From: Callipepla californica brunnescens
Lineage: Eukaryota > Chordata > Aves > Galliformes > Odontophoridae
Direction: 5' to 3'
Length of the DNA: 64,000 bases
Assembly: GCA_023055505.1 (NCBI GenBank)
Contig: JALIRH010000003.1
Span: 36,148,842 to 36,212,841, forward strand
The number at the start of each line of letters is the position of its first letter. Within the stretch, counting starts at the first letter, position 1. The translations under genes and the position numbers were made by a program. A model generated the notes under the pieces. That model was not told the DNA's origin. It was given only the letters and a program-made list of their open reading frames with translations, and searched no databases. Positions 1-13,600 of this stretch are shown piece after piece.

Positions 1-1416
1 TATTGTCCTTGAGACAACCACCAAGCAGGCTTGTTACTCGATAACCCAAAATGTAAGCAGTAGGTTTTAGAAATGAAGAGTCCGTAAGCATCTAATATCT
101 TTGTTGATGCACAATTTTGTTCTTCAACTGCAGGAGAAAAAATATACAAAGATCTGAAGAAATACACATTTGCTCTATAATTAAAGTCTCCTGATGTGAG
201 ATCAAAAACTATGATCAGTATTCCCAGTTGTTATACCAAAAATGTACCGTGGATCTGCAAGCTACGTTAGACCAGAGCAATAATGATCAGCTACTAACAA
301 AGGAAACAAGTTATGTGTTTCTTTAATACAGTAGCTGAAAGTATTTGTTGGATTAAAATTCAGATAATGGTTCTCTTAACTCAGATGCCATAACTACTGC
401 ACTTGCAATATAATACCGAGGAAGGTGGTAGTGGGTTGGTTTCTCCTGTGCACATGTGTTTTATTCCTTTCCCTTCCCCCCTATAATCATACGAAGAGCA
501 GCCTTTTCCTCAGGTTAGGTTCTAGGTCACTGGTGCTTTCCACCTGGGTGATAACAGTTCACGATGGTCTAAAGGCCTTAAAGATCATTACAAACGTTTC
601 CTAAAGAACTGTCCTAGCCTGCTTTTTATGTATGCAGATTTACAGTACTCAAAACAAGCTCTTTCAAATGACTGATTGGGGTGGCTTTCCAACTCTGAGC
701 TGTGTTTTAGGCTAAATACTTGAGGAGCCAAAGCAAACTCATGTTTACATGTTTCTAACTTGTTCTGTGCAGAAAAAAACTAAAGCAGTGAAAACTGTGT
801 AAAGTGATAACACTAGTTTAGAAGACTGAGTAACTAAAGGTTATATAGAGTAGGAAAAATCAGAACAATACAGTGTTGCTGGCAAGAAATGGGACTATTG
901 AGTAGTAACAGGAAGAGTGACAACCCTTGTGAGGAGGTCATACTGGGAAAGCCAATATACACTATAAAGTTCCCTTGCCAACTTGAGTAAAAGCTTTGTT
1001 GTCAGGCAATCTGGAGGACTTGCTGAACACTGAGCCAACCACAGTCTAAAAGCCAGTTTGCATCATTCTGAAGCAACCTCATGAACAAGATGATGACAAC
1101 ATAACTGCCTTAGAACACTAAGTAGATACACAACAGGCTAACCAAGAGTACAGCTCCCCTGGTAGGCAAACACTTCTGCAGCAACATGCCCCTTTGAGCC
1201 TGTTTAGCTCTCTCAGTTTTAACCTGCGAGTCAGACTACAGAGTCTACAGGCCTAGACAGTACCTCTGGTCCTGTGCAAAACACATGGAAACAATGAGTT
1301 TCCCTCCAGAGTAGGAAACCTGCTGTAGCACAGCCTCACTGTGACTCTGTGACACCTTCATTTGCAAATAAATAAATAGTTAAAATTCCTTAGAATCAAA
1401 AAACAGCCTCAGATGC
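1..1416 (-). other. KIF28 3' UTR and downstream flank
   Basis: No coding exon or repeat family recognised. The proximal part must be KIF28 3' UTR. Candidate polyadenylation hexamers on the minus strand are AATAAA at 460-465 and ATTAAA at 322-327, which would give UTRs of roughly 1.0-1.1 kb; neither is confirmed. Confidence 0.5.
460..465 (-). terminator. Candidate KIF28 poly(A) signal AATAAA
   Basis: Exact AATAAA on the minus strand about 950 nt past the KIF28 stop. Hexamers occur by chance in AT-rich DNA, so this is only a candidate; an ATTAAA at 322-327 is the alternative. Confidence 0.3.
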
Positions 1417-1634
1417 TTAAACTATTGCAAAAACTGGACTTACTGGTGGCCTGGAGTGCTTCAACTGAAGGAACTGCTGTCTGACTACACTCATGTTTTG
1501 ATAGAAGGCCTTAAGGGCCTTGGCAAGTTGTGCATCGCTGTTGGTCCGCTGGCTGCACGTCTCTTCAGCATCTCTTGATGACACAGACTGTTTCATCACC
1601 TTCACTGCCTTGGTAAGTGACTCAGGTTTCTTCT
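1417..1634 (-). CDS. KIF28: KIF28 terminal coding exon 22 (stop codon)
   Basis: Residues 911-982 and TAA at 1417-1419. Lysine/serine-rich, with a helical stretch [20 protein letters not shown] near the end and a proline-containing tail ([11 protein letters not shown]). Acceptor TCTATTTTAG, phase 1-in. Confidence 0.88.
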
Positions 1635-4600
1635 CTAAAATAGAAGAGATAACATTTTATTAATAAACTAAAAGTGATAAATCAGTCCTGAATATATTGT
1701 CATTGAAAGTGGCAAGCTTATTTGCTTTGTCAGAGGAAAAGAAATGCTACTGAGACATAAATTAACTTTCTGTACAGCCTGTGCATGCTGGTGAGGAAGA
1801 ACTGTAGCAAAAGCATGCAATACTGAGACAGTTTGTGATGGGCACTGACTTTCGTGGTGTCCTGCGTCCCATTTCTTCAGTTTGTCTTTAAGAAGAGCAT
1901 TTTCTTCTCTTAAAGCTCTGTTGACCTCCCTCAGCAGCTCCGTCTCTTGTTCCATCTGCAGCAGTTTCCGGTACAGTTCAGGCACCTCAATAGCTGCATC
2001 CTGTGGTTTTATTTATTTATTTATTTATTTATTTATAGAAAATTGCATTTTGGATAAGTATCACCAAATCTTTATTGATTCTGTCTATCATAAGCACTTG
2101 TACACAGATAAATGGATGTTCAGGATACTGAATTTTGAAAACAAACTTTTCAGTGGTTTCAGATGGACATTTTTTCCTTCATTGTAGTTTAATTAGTCCT
2201 TTAAATAAACATTCATTATTATTTCCCCAACTGTAAAGTCTACATTTGATGCCCTGTTGTCATAGTATCACACCAGCAAAAGTGGCCAGTGAATTTCTGC
2301 AACTACTAGGGTAATGCTTTAGCTGTCCAACCTCTTTCTGAGTATGTCTGTGTATACGCATACATATGTCAGTATTTATACACAGAGAAGTGCAAGTACA
2401 TAAAAACTACACAGTGACACGCGTGAGCACACACATCTTGCTGTGGTGCTCCAGCAAACATGTACGGAGCAGCTGAGTGCTTGCACTCCTGCAGCTATAT
2501 GGTATCTCTCTGCCCTTCAGGCTCTGTCATCCCACACAGAGCTCCAGAGCGGTACACCAGGAACACTCAGCCTCATGTGCAGCACTGTGCTCTGCTTAAC
2601 TAGATGCTTCCCTGCAGCCTTTGCTTCTTGTATATTCCCATTAAATCAAGTGGGTGTCAGTAAGAACACTTACCAGGCCAGCACTGCTTGCAGTCAAAGC
2701 TTTGGGGTTATCAACCACAACGGTGCCCTCAGCTGTGAGCAGAAGGCCATCAAGGGAGGAGTCCATCTCCATGCAACCTTCTGCAGCAGAGTAAAGACAG
2801 CATGCTCAGGGCTCAGCCAGCACGTGCTCTCTGCCCTGCTGGTGCCCTTACTATACACTGTGTGCAATACTTAAGGTGGAAACAGTCTCTTCTTAAACTC
2901 TGAATTCATGACACAGAGAGCCTTTTCCTCATAACTTTAACCAAGCTGGGGGCCAGCATCCTCATTTTAAAATTAAACAAGGAAGCCACTAACCATTTTT
3001 CATATCCTGAATTAATATTTTACTGAAAAGTGCAAACAACTGAGCCATTCATCCCCGAGGCAAACAGATCTGCATCCATAATTAAGAACAATACGGTCTG
3101 ATTCCATCTACAAACCATCACCGAATATGAAATATGCAATACAAAACTTTCAAAAGTGAAAATTTTGGAAAGAAGTACCTTGGAGGCCCCATAAATCAAC
3201 AATTAAAGCATTTTTCTGTAAATAATTCAAAAACTCGTAGGAAGCATTTAGAGCTGAGAAATGGACTGTTTCTTCTATCTTCAGGTTGACGCTTTCCCAG
3301 ACAGGCTTTGTGTATAAGCACCGGGGGAGATCATAAACTCTATACCTGAAGACATTAAATGCAAACATAAAAAATAAAAATAAAAACCAATTTGGTCTCT
3401 GAAAAGGTCAGCTACTAAAACAGACGCAGAAGTTGAGCACAAACAATGACTGTAGCGTTTCAAGGTCAGCTCCTCTTTCCTGCTCAGTAATGTGCCCTGT
3501 GCAGTCATTCAGCACCCACAGGACATGTGAAAATATCACCGTACTTTATTAATGTTTACTACTTACTGTGCTGACAGGAGCAGAGTGGCATGCTGTCAAA
3601 AATGCACAAAAGCTTTTAAATATTCATAACTCCTTTGTTTGTCCTGAGCCCTCCAGCTTTCTGCCTATTCTTTTCAGTAATCCACGGGGCATTTCTCCAG
3701 CTCCACCCCACCCATTTCTCTGTGGATAACAAAGCCATGAAAATCCTGGCTCAACACAGAGCTTTTAGAAATGGGAGTGATATTTTTAGGCCAACACAGC
3801 CTATCTTCTGTAGTTTCATAGACTCGAGGTTAAATTCTTAACTGCAGCTCGAAGACCCAAGCAAAACAGATAATGCAGGCTCGTGACTTCCACAGGAGCA
3901 AGGCTAAACCTGCTCTCAGTTTCACCAAAAGCACACAGTGGTATCATGCTGACGTAGCGGGGAAGCGGTGCAACACAATACCCGATCTGAATGCCTCTTC
4001 CCACAGCGCCTCGCAGCCATTTGACTCCGAGGCACTCTGCAATGCGAATCTGGAAATCAACCCTTCTTTCCAGCAGCTCCAGTGGATCAATGACCATGTC
4101 GTCCTCCCCGAAGAGTCTGCAAACAGAAAGGACAGCTCAGTGTATCTGACCCGGGTCATCGATCAACACCAAAAGGGGTGATAACAGAAAGGAGGGGAAC
4201 GCTGGGGTCAGAAAGGAGAGCTGCTGTTGTGTGACATGAATGTGCGGATAATTACCACTTAGTAGCAAACAAAATGCCAGGTTTATATGACAGCTGGTGT
4301 GCTGCATTATTTTATTTTAATCCCCCTGCAGATCTCCAGGATAGCAATGTAACCTTCGTTATCAGATGTTATGATACACAAAATAGCTGTGCTTGAAAGA
4401 GAAAACAAAAAAGTCCAGAAAAACAACATGGACACGAGAACCATTCAAAACAGAGGAAGACCAACCTGAATCTGTTCTGCTGTATAATTATTTCCTCCCC
4501 CAGATGAAGAAGTTTCAGTGTTGACTGCCATGTTACTACACTAAAAGCAACTCACTGTGACACGCCAGCTTGCAGACTTGCAGGTATAAAGAAAGGGCCT

Positions 4601-7600
4601 AAGGACTATGTGCTGGCATATCAACTGCAGCGCAGACACTGCAGGACGATCTGGCTCTGGCCATCCCTTCTCTGCAAGATGCCAGCTCCAGCTAGGGACA
4701 CAGCTGTCAGGCAGCAGGGCTGAGATGGTGAGAAACTCAATTCCTGAGGCCCTCCAGAGCAATTCAGCAAGGGCAGAAATTATGGCCAACTACCTATCTT
4801 CTTATCTAATGAGTCCAGAGCTGATTCCCACTTCCACTTAGAGCAGTGAGATCTCTGTCTCCCTCTTCCACATTCTGCTCAGTATTTCCAGCTTTTATTC
4901 CTAGTTAAGAGTTTCAACAGGTGAATTTCCCAAGTTCCCTTAGCAAGAAACAACCAACAGAGCCCAGGACAGAGGCTGTGGATGGTTACCTCCCATCACT
5001 GGAGCACGGAGACAGGTTTATCAGCACGACAGCCTCCTCCAGCCCCTCAGAGTTGAGCAGCTCAGCCCGCTCCTCCAGCCTCATGCGGTACGCCAGTGCC
5101 TGCAGCCAAACATGTGCACATCCCACATGGACAGCCTCCACTGGGTCCCAGAAGGGATCACTGTCCCGGTTCACATCTGGGTCCTCCCCTTCCAGAAAAC
5201 GTTGGTAAAGCTCTTCCATTAGGAATTTCCTGTTAATGAACTTGGCCTTCGACCATACCCACACCTACGGATGAAGTGACTCGGGCAGTCACGGACACAG
5301 ACAACAGCAAGGCACCCCCACACCCATTCATAAATTGTTCTGACCAAGCTATCTCAAAGATCATATAAACAGCAGATAGGAGGAAAGAGATTTTTGTTAC
5401 TGACAGGCGTTCAGTCCTTTCATCCACAATAAAGAAGCACGAGGCTTAAGGCTGTGCTTCAAGGACAGATCATATATTGCACACATAGGAGATTTCAGGG
5501 ATTTATTGGAACACAACTCGCTTTCATCTCCCTTTCAGCCCAACCCAGTTTTGCTTGCTAATTTGCTGCTTCTGGATTAAGAGTCTTCCCTTGGTCTTAT
5601 TTTCTGTTGCTTTCAGCTTAAATATTATTTGTTCTTAACAACAGATAGCCAAGGAAATACTACAGAAAATCAAAACACATCACTCCGCTTGGATCTAGAG
5701 GTTTCTTCTCCTGGTTCCATCAGTATGTTTTTAATGAATACAATACTATGACCTAAGCTTGGCACAGGCTGATTTCATGCAAGAACAACTGGAAATGCTT
5801 TCACAAGAAAACAACAGCATTACACATTGCAGCTTTGATGCTTTGAAAGATTAATGGACATCAACAATGGCAAAACGAGGATAAGTTACGTTATCAAATA
5901 TTCCTGTAAACTGATGATTCATGAATTAGAATGCATTACAAGAATCCGAGTGTGCTATTAAGTATGCAAAGTGAAAATATAAAACTGCTTTTCTTTGTCT
6001 ATCAGTTGTGAAAAACCTCGTTTTAGAACAGAGAAATAAAGCTCCTTCCTCCATTATTTAAAAGGTGAAGCACTGTTGCTAAGCAGCCAGTGATCAGCTG
6101 CAATTGAGCAACAGAGCTGAAGGAGGTTTCAATGACAAGGATGTGACCTGGTGTTCACCAGTGGCTACAGAGATCCAGCAATTAGATCTCTGGAGCAAGT
6201 GCCTTTGCTGTGAGGTTCTCTAGCAGCCTCTCCCTGTCCTTGTCAATGTTAAATGTGCCAGTTTCACTTCACCAAGAGCATCCCTGTTGAAAAGTTCAGC
6301 AACAGAGTGTCTGAAGTGTACACACAAATGCCAGGGCAGATACAGCCCTTTCAGGGCAGAATTAATACACCCCTCAGGGATCTCTAGCCAGAAGAACAGC
6401 TGTCCCATGAACTAGCAGTACGCAGGTTCCTTCTAAGAAATGACTAGATGCAGCAATGGCTTGGGATGAGAGTAATTCATGTATGGTGGTACAGAAAAAG
6501 GGCATCAAAGAGTGGGTGAGTAAAAGAGCACCACTCCATTAGGGCACAGCAGAGACAGTACTGCAAAGATTCCACATCTGGCTGGAGAATGAGCATCTTC
6601 CTTATCTTCTCTATAAACCTTTTCTTAGCACATCAGCTTGACTTGTTCTGCCTTCTTACCTGCTGCGTTGTTCCATGTGTCACTTTTACTGTTATTTCCT
6701 TTTGTAGGTCATTGCCTCTGGAATCTGATAAGGCCAGATTTTTCACCTTCAATTCAAATCTGAGGTCCTATTAATTAAAAAAGTTTATTCAGCCCATTTG
6801 CACCCAAGACACCTTTAGCTAATGCAAGTTGGTAATATTTTCATTTAAAATTAATAGTAGAGATTTATGTGATTCCGCTTACAGAAGTTCTCACCATAAA
6901 ATTTCTGCGATTTGACATCACCGCTATTTCAAATGTTTGAAATCCACCTGGAATAAGGATTCCTTTACCACCCCCCACTGACATAGCACCCTGACATGCG
7001 GTTGCACAGAGAAAGAAGAATATTTATTCCAACCAATGTACTTCCATTTTTCTACAGGAAACTCCTCCAGAAGCAGAAGGAGATGCTCTTACAGTTCTTC
7101 CTATTGGTGTTCCAAAACATGCAGAACAAGTGTGACCTGCAGAAGCCACAGAGAAGTCTTTCTCACCTTCCTCAGCTCCTGGCTCATCTGATTTGCCTCC
7201 TCCACCAGTGGCATCAGCTTGATGTAGTCATGAAATACTGCAAGGACGCTGGGATCTGCTCTGTCCTGCCCACTGCCCACACAGCCTTCAGGAAGCCATG
7301 AACAGGAGAGATGAGCAGCCTGCTACCCCCTGCAGGTACCTTTACAGGGGCACTTGTTCTCAGCCAGAAAGCAATGAGAAACCCCTGGTCAATGCCACTG
7401 TCCTGCCCTGAGCTGGATGTTCAGCACCCAGCCCACTCATGTCCCATGGGGAGAGGGGCAGTGTGAGAGCAGCTTAGCTGAGATCTTTGCAGAATCATGC
7501 TGAGAAGCTAATCACAGAATCTTTGGGGTTGGAAAGACCATTAAGATCATCTTGTCTAACCACTAACCCATCCCCCACCACACCACGAACCCACATCCCT

Positions 7601-10600
7601 CAGTGCCACACAGTTCTTGAACAACTCCAGAGATGGTGACTCCCTCCCCTCGGCAGTCTGTTCCAGTGCCTCACCACTCTTTCTAAGAAGATTTTCCTAA
7701 TATCCAACCTGAACCTCCACTGGCACAACTTCAGGCTTCTCATCCTATTGTTACCTGGGAGAAGAGGCCGACCCCAGCTCACCACAACCTCCCTTCAGGC
7801 AGTGTTAAGTTCTCTCCTGAGCCTCCTCTTCTCCAAACTGAACAAACCCAGTTTCCTCAGCTGTTCCCCCATGAGACTTGTGTTCAGACCCTCTGCAGCT
7901 TCACTGCCCTTCTCTGGACACTCTCCAGGGATCATATTAGACGCAGGGTTTCAGGCAGAGGACTTTGCCGCAGGTATATTTGGAGAACTGGCTCAGCCCA
8001 TTCTGAACACCAGGCACAAGCTTCCCTCAGAACAGCCCGTTATACACAAGTGCTCAAATGCACATTCAGTGCACCCCTCGCTGTGTGAGGGACAGCAATG
8101 CCAGGAAGCATCAGGCATCTCAACTAAGGCCTCTGTGTGCCCTCAGCCCTCCCAGAGCCACTCATTACAGAGAGTTGGTTGCATCTCAGCCTGGAGGTAG
8201 CAGCATGATTATGCTGACTGCTCTCTGGCACTGAACAACTACTGCATGCTTCTATAGGGATGGAGTAACTAACAGAGAAATGTAAGAGCCTCTTAATAAC
8301 TCAAAGCAGTCAGGCAGATTAGTACACAATTACAAACAATATCCCCTCCCCCCCCCCAGTTCTTTAAGAATGATAAATACCTTAACACAGAATATTGACA
8401 GTAAATACTCTCTGTATGTCTATTTCATATTTACAAAACAAACATTTTACTGGGCTAAACATACTAATATGGCTTGCATGAAAGTCTCATTCTGAGACAC
8501 AGGGCAAATGGACATGTTACTTCTTAGAAACACAACAATATAAACAAATAACAGCTACTACACAAGCCTTTAGTTTCATGGAACAACACATAAACTTGTA
8601 AAATAAATTTAAACAAAATACATTTCTCCTTCTATTTTAAGCAGTAGATAGGTATCAAGCAATTAGTGTGACTCACAGCTGCTTCCATGCAAAGCACTGC
8701 ACAGCCTCCAGCCCACAGCATGCAAGGTGCAGAAGGACAAGGCATATTTTGAAGACATCTGCACGTGATCCAAGGCTATGAAACACCAGTCCCCCATGCA
8801 CGAGCAGTGATACTCACCAAGTTTATCCACACTGAAACCTTCTGCTGCTGCCAACTCAGACTGAAAGAAATCGTAGTCATATCTGCTCAGGTCCTCCTCT
8901 GTTCTTTCTGCAGGTGGTCCGACATAGAGGTAGGTGCTGTTTGATCCCAAAATAACACGATCCTGAAAGGTTTAGACAAAGGATGCTCTAAAGTCACGGA
9001 TACAACATGTCAAATGTCACTGCATTCAGTGATCAGTAGTGCATTTCTTCCTTGTGAAAGAAGAAGAGGGCACACCTTTGCTGAAGCACAGTGACAGTTA
9101 CCATTTCCACAAAGTCCTCTGGCAAGGACTGATTAACTACACCTTTGTTTGGGGTGAACATGGACCCTGCTAAGATTCATTTGATGTCTGTTGATTCTGG
9201 TCTGTCATGTTCACAGCCAGTGACTTCAGGCTAACTGGATAAAAACAGAAGAAATTGCTCAAGAGTTCCATAAGAAACTCACAGAGGTTATCCACATCTA
9301 TACAAAAAAAAACCATTCCGAAGCTGAACAAAGACTCTGATCTCCTTCAGAGCAAGACTGCTCCACTGGACTGATTTTAAATAAATAAATATGTAAATAA
9401 AGTTTACCTTCCCTTAGTCATATGATTCTGCTTGAAGACACAGTGCTCATTCTCAGACTTTGGTTTGGATTGAGGTTTTTTTCCTGTCAGAGTTTTATGT
9501 TCTTGAAGACACTCACCGAGTGCTGCAGTTCTGTTTCCCCTGTGATGGTCACCCCGTTCACAACAACCTTGCACTTATCTTGCGGCACTAGGGTAACTCT
9601 GCCATCAGCATTCGTAAACGTAGCATGTTTGTCCAAAATGCTGAAAGATGTTACATTTTTTTTTTGTGATTCACTTTTTTATTTTAATTTGAGAACTATC
9701 ACAGAACACTAGATCGTAATATCAAAGATGATCTGTTTAGGCTGCCACTCAAGAGGCAGCAGGGCTTTGTGCTAAATGCCAATTTGACTTCACATTTTTG
9801 CTATTACAACAATGGCAGTTTCTAGAAATGCAAGTAAGCCGCTCATTAGTCATATGCTACAGCCTTTCACTTCCTGTCAGAAGTTCAAAATTATCATGTT
9901 GCATGTTTATGCAGTTATTACATTTCATTAAATTAAAAAAAGTTAAAATTAAAGAGCTCCATAAAACAACAGGATCACAAAAGCAAATGTCTTGACTTCT
10001 ATAAATTAATGTACTTACCCCAAACCTCTCAGAATTATAGCATTTGAGGTTGATTGACCAACATCACAAGTACCTTAGAAAAAAAAAAAAAAGAAAAAAA
10101 AAGAGAGATTTTCCAGTATAAACTATATGTACTTTACACACCCATAGGTAAAGAGTGTTGAAGCTTTTACATCATTCTTCTTTTCTTTTCTCCTCTACGT
10201 CAGTGAGAAGAGCTGTGCTCAGCACAAGCCTTTCATAGTGGCATTGCTACTTGAATATGACAATATAGTCAGTTATTCTCCCCCTAGAGACAAGACTCGA
10301 TCCTGAGAAACAAGGATTCACTCCACATGGCCTCTGGGTTCACACATACAAACAATTATGAATGTACGTGGGAGCACTCAGAAACTCCTGGGGTCCATTA
10401 CCACCAAATGGTGGAGAAGAACATCCAGACTAAAACACCCCATGTGCAACAAAGTACCAGATCTACAAATGTCAAATTTTATTTCTGTTTACTGTATCCC
10501 TAAGTTGGTGGTGGAAAACCACCAAAAAACAGCCTAGAGGAGTGGATGAGATGCTCAGGCAGTAAGGAGGAAAATAGGAGTAATGTGGCTAGTGTTGAAT

Positions 10601-13600
10601 CATCAGCTTGCAGAATGAGGGTTTTTAGGGGAAAAAGTGGACAACACCCAGCAGACCTGGACATTATGACTTATTTTTCTAGTGCAACAGAAACACTTCT
10701 CACAGTAAAAAGTCTTCAGCTTGCTCTAATCTCAGAAGGAGTAAATATTTAATAGTGAAAAAAAGTTGGTAAGGGCTTAAGAAATAAAGAAAATAATCTC
10801 GACTCAAATGGCTGAATAACCTAGCATGATCAGAGCTATGTTGTATCAGTCAAAGCACAGAAATCACATATTTATATGTTGTCTTCAGGACTTTAAAAAA
10901 CATTTACCATCCTGAATGAAATGCTTGAGAACCCATGAAAGCTGAGGATCTTCATTGATATTCAGGAGATAAGGGAATGTCTCCATCATCCACCTCTCCT
11001 GAGCAAGAATTGAGAAATACATAATTTTAGTGGGTTGCATCTGAAAGCTTGAAATAACAGCTAATATTATACACAGAAGTTCAATTTTTGGTGATTTTTT
11101 TTTTTTTTTAATGAGAAAAATCAAACTGAAAAGACTGGAGCTTAAGGCATCTGAAACCACGATGCCCACTGCTGGGACACTGGCCTGCGTCATGGCGGAG
11201 AACTGCTGTTCCCACTCGTGCCGGGCCTCCTCCAGCCGAGCCTCCCACGTCACCTGTGCACTCCGCATCCGCCCCTCGCTCTCGGCCAGCAGCTGCAGCT
11301 CTGCTTAAGAGAGACAGCTTGAACCTGGGTGTCATTCTCCTCTTCTAATGAGAAGGTGACTACTAAAATTCTATGCACAGAGCATGGCCAGGAACTGTCT
11401 CAAGTGAAGCCTCATCAAACGAATTTGCAAATACCAGCCAACTGCACACTTCCATCTCTTGCTTTGGCTCTGATGTTTGTCCATTCTCATCTTGCTATAA
11501 TCCCTAAAGCTGAAATACTCTTCACTCCTGCCAGCCGCTGTTTTGTCTTTATTTATACTTGTTTGGGGCTTTCACCTTGAGAAACCATCAACACCTGATA
11601 AAGGGTCTAACTGTAAGCAAGAGCACGTTTTTATACCAGTGCCACAGATGAAGGCAGGAACTCTTTCTCAAAAGCAGAACTGATTTTATTTTTATTTTTT
11701 AATTCCTTTTAAAGCAGCATCTCTTTTTGATAACATCTGGGTAAAAGCCCGTATCACAGCTATAAACTGCTGCTTACACATCCAGCGGCAGCAACACACT
11801 GTTAGGTTGCCTAAACAAAGCAGAAGCTGTGCTGGTGGTGCAAGAGCATCCCCCTTATGGGGCCACCCATCTGGGACAAGGTGCTTGCCATTCTCACATG
11901 CCACATCTCCGGGACAGACAGAGTCTTAATCAGGCAGAGGAAGGCAGGTACCACCACACACATCCACATCCTCCCACCAGAGTTAGTGAAGGCTTCCAAC
12001 ACTGTGTCCTCTCCTCTTCCCACATCTCAGCTTGTGATTTTGAACTACCTGGAATCAGCACATTGCGGTCAACATTTTATTATTGCCTTGACTGTCTCTG
12101 CCATCCACTAAGAAATTCACCAGTGGACCTACACCAGCTTACTTCCCACCATACCGCTTCCATGTCACAGGCTACTGACAAGGTCTCCTACTAATGTTTT
12201 GGGAACTCCACACCTATTTGTTATCTGTATTTTTACTGAAATACATACGAGCTTCATTGGATATCGATCTCCCTGCGCTCCCGAGCCCAGCCATTCTGGA
12301 TGACAGTCTGTTATTTTCAGCTTTCAGTTCTGTTATAAGCTTTTCAGTAGGGCTTGCATTTACCACTGCTTTGTTCCTGATCTTTTTTGCCCTTTTAAAT
12401 GTGAAAGCACATAAAAGACAAAACAAAAACAAAACCACAGTCTCAGCAAAGGACAAGATTTTTTTGTTAAACAAGACTTTTTTTTCCCCTCTTTTGTTAT
12501 TTCCCCTGTTCAGAAATATCCCATGCAGCCCAGGAACTTCAGAAACTAAAAGAATCTGATGAAAAATCTGCCCCTGGGCTGAAAGCATCTGACATGCTCT
12601 CTTCTACTGCTGCAACAATCACAGAACTACCACTATGCTTTCACCCCTGCCAGCCCAATACAATCCTCTTCTCCATCTTACCCTAAACTACACACGTGAA
12701 AGCAATTCAGCTGCTTGTAGAACTGAACCCTGCTGGAAATAATAAATCTCCTACTCCTGACATCTGCTGGCAGACAGGTTACTGTGGATGCAAGATCAAT
12801 GAGCTGCAGACAAAGCCCAACTGAACAGATTGCAGAAAGATTTCCAGTCCTGAGTCTGAGAAAGGGAAGGAGGAGAACACGAGCCTTCTCCTTCAGAAAA
12901 AAAGACTCAAAAAAATAGTTTCCTTTGTCATACAATTCAGTTTTTAAAATATATGTTATTCATGAATAAGAATGAAAAATCATCTTTTAAAATGCTGCTC
13001 TAGATCATTCACATATTCACTCCTTCACCATTCTGAGCTGCTGATCAATTAGAAATGGTATCTCTTGTCATTTTGCCCAACATCTGACTGAGACCAGAGA
13101 GAAGAATATCACACAAGTGCACCTTTCAGCATATCGTAAGGTTGACAAAGTTTCTTCATAGCAGATGTCTGCTGGACTCAAGGCTGCAATCTGCAAGCAT
13201 ACAAAAGTATTATCTGTCCTTAGATTCTGAATGATGTTTAAGTAGTTTTAAATACTTCCAAAAAATCAGAAAAAGATGACCACTAAGTCTGGAAACATAA
13301 AAAGAGAACCCTAGTGTTCTAGAAATCTGCCTGAAAATGTACTCACTTTAACATTTTTTGCCAGAAATGAGAAGGAAAGATGAGATAAATACAGGTCGTT
13401 TTTGAAAAAAATACCAAAGGTGTCAGAATCCTATTGACTCTGGCTTAATCCAACAACCTCAGAAATACTTTGACAGTTCCTGTACAAGTACCAGTTGTAG
13501 AATGTCTTCAAATTTGTTCACATAATCATCACTGAACTAAGAAAGGCAGTATTTTAAGTCTATAATCGTATAAAAGCCAACAGTGTCACACATGCAAATT

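Noticed and set aside
2443..2874. 143-residue open frame on the plus strand
   Set aside because: It lies antisense over KIF28 exon 20, is cysteine/serine-rich with no domain, and has no splice or promoter support; a shadow of the real exon.
3816..3981. Continuation of KIF28 exon 18 past its donor
   Set aside because: The open frame beyond 3982 reads non-conserved sequence. Splicing at GG|GTATTG to 3345 restores GYRVYDLP.
8340..8358. C homopolymer (possible G-quadruplex or i-motif)
   Set aside because: A single run without further C/G tracts nearby; not enough for a quadruplex claim.
12392..12588. Upstream extension of KIF28 exon 9's open frame
   Set aside because: The frame stays open by chance through the intron. 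The conserved motor join [12 protein letters not shown] fixes the acceptor at 12392-12393.
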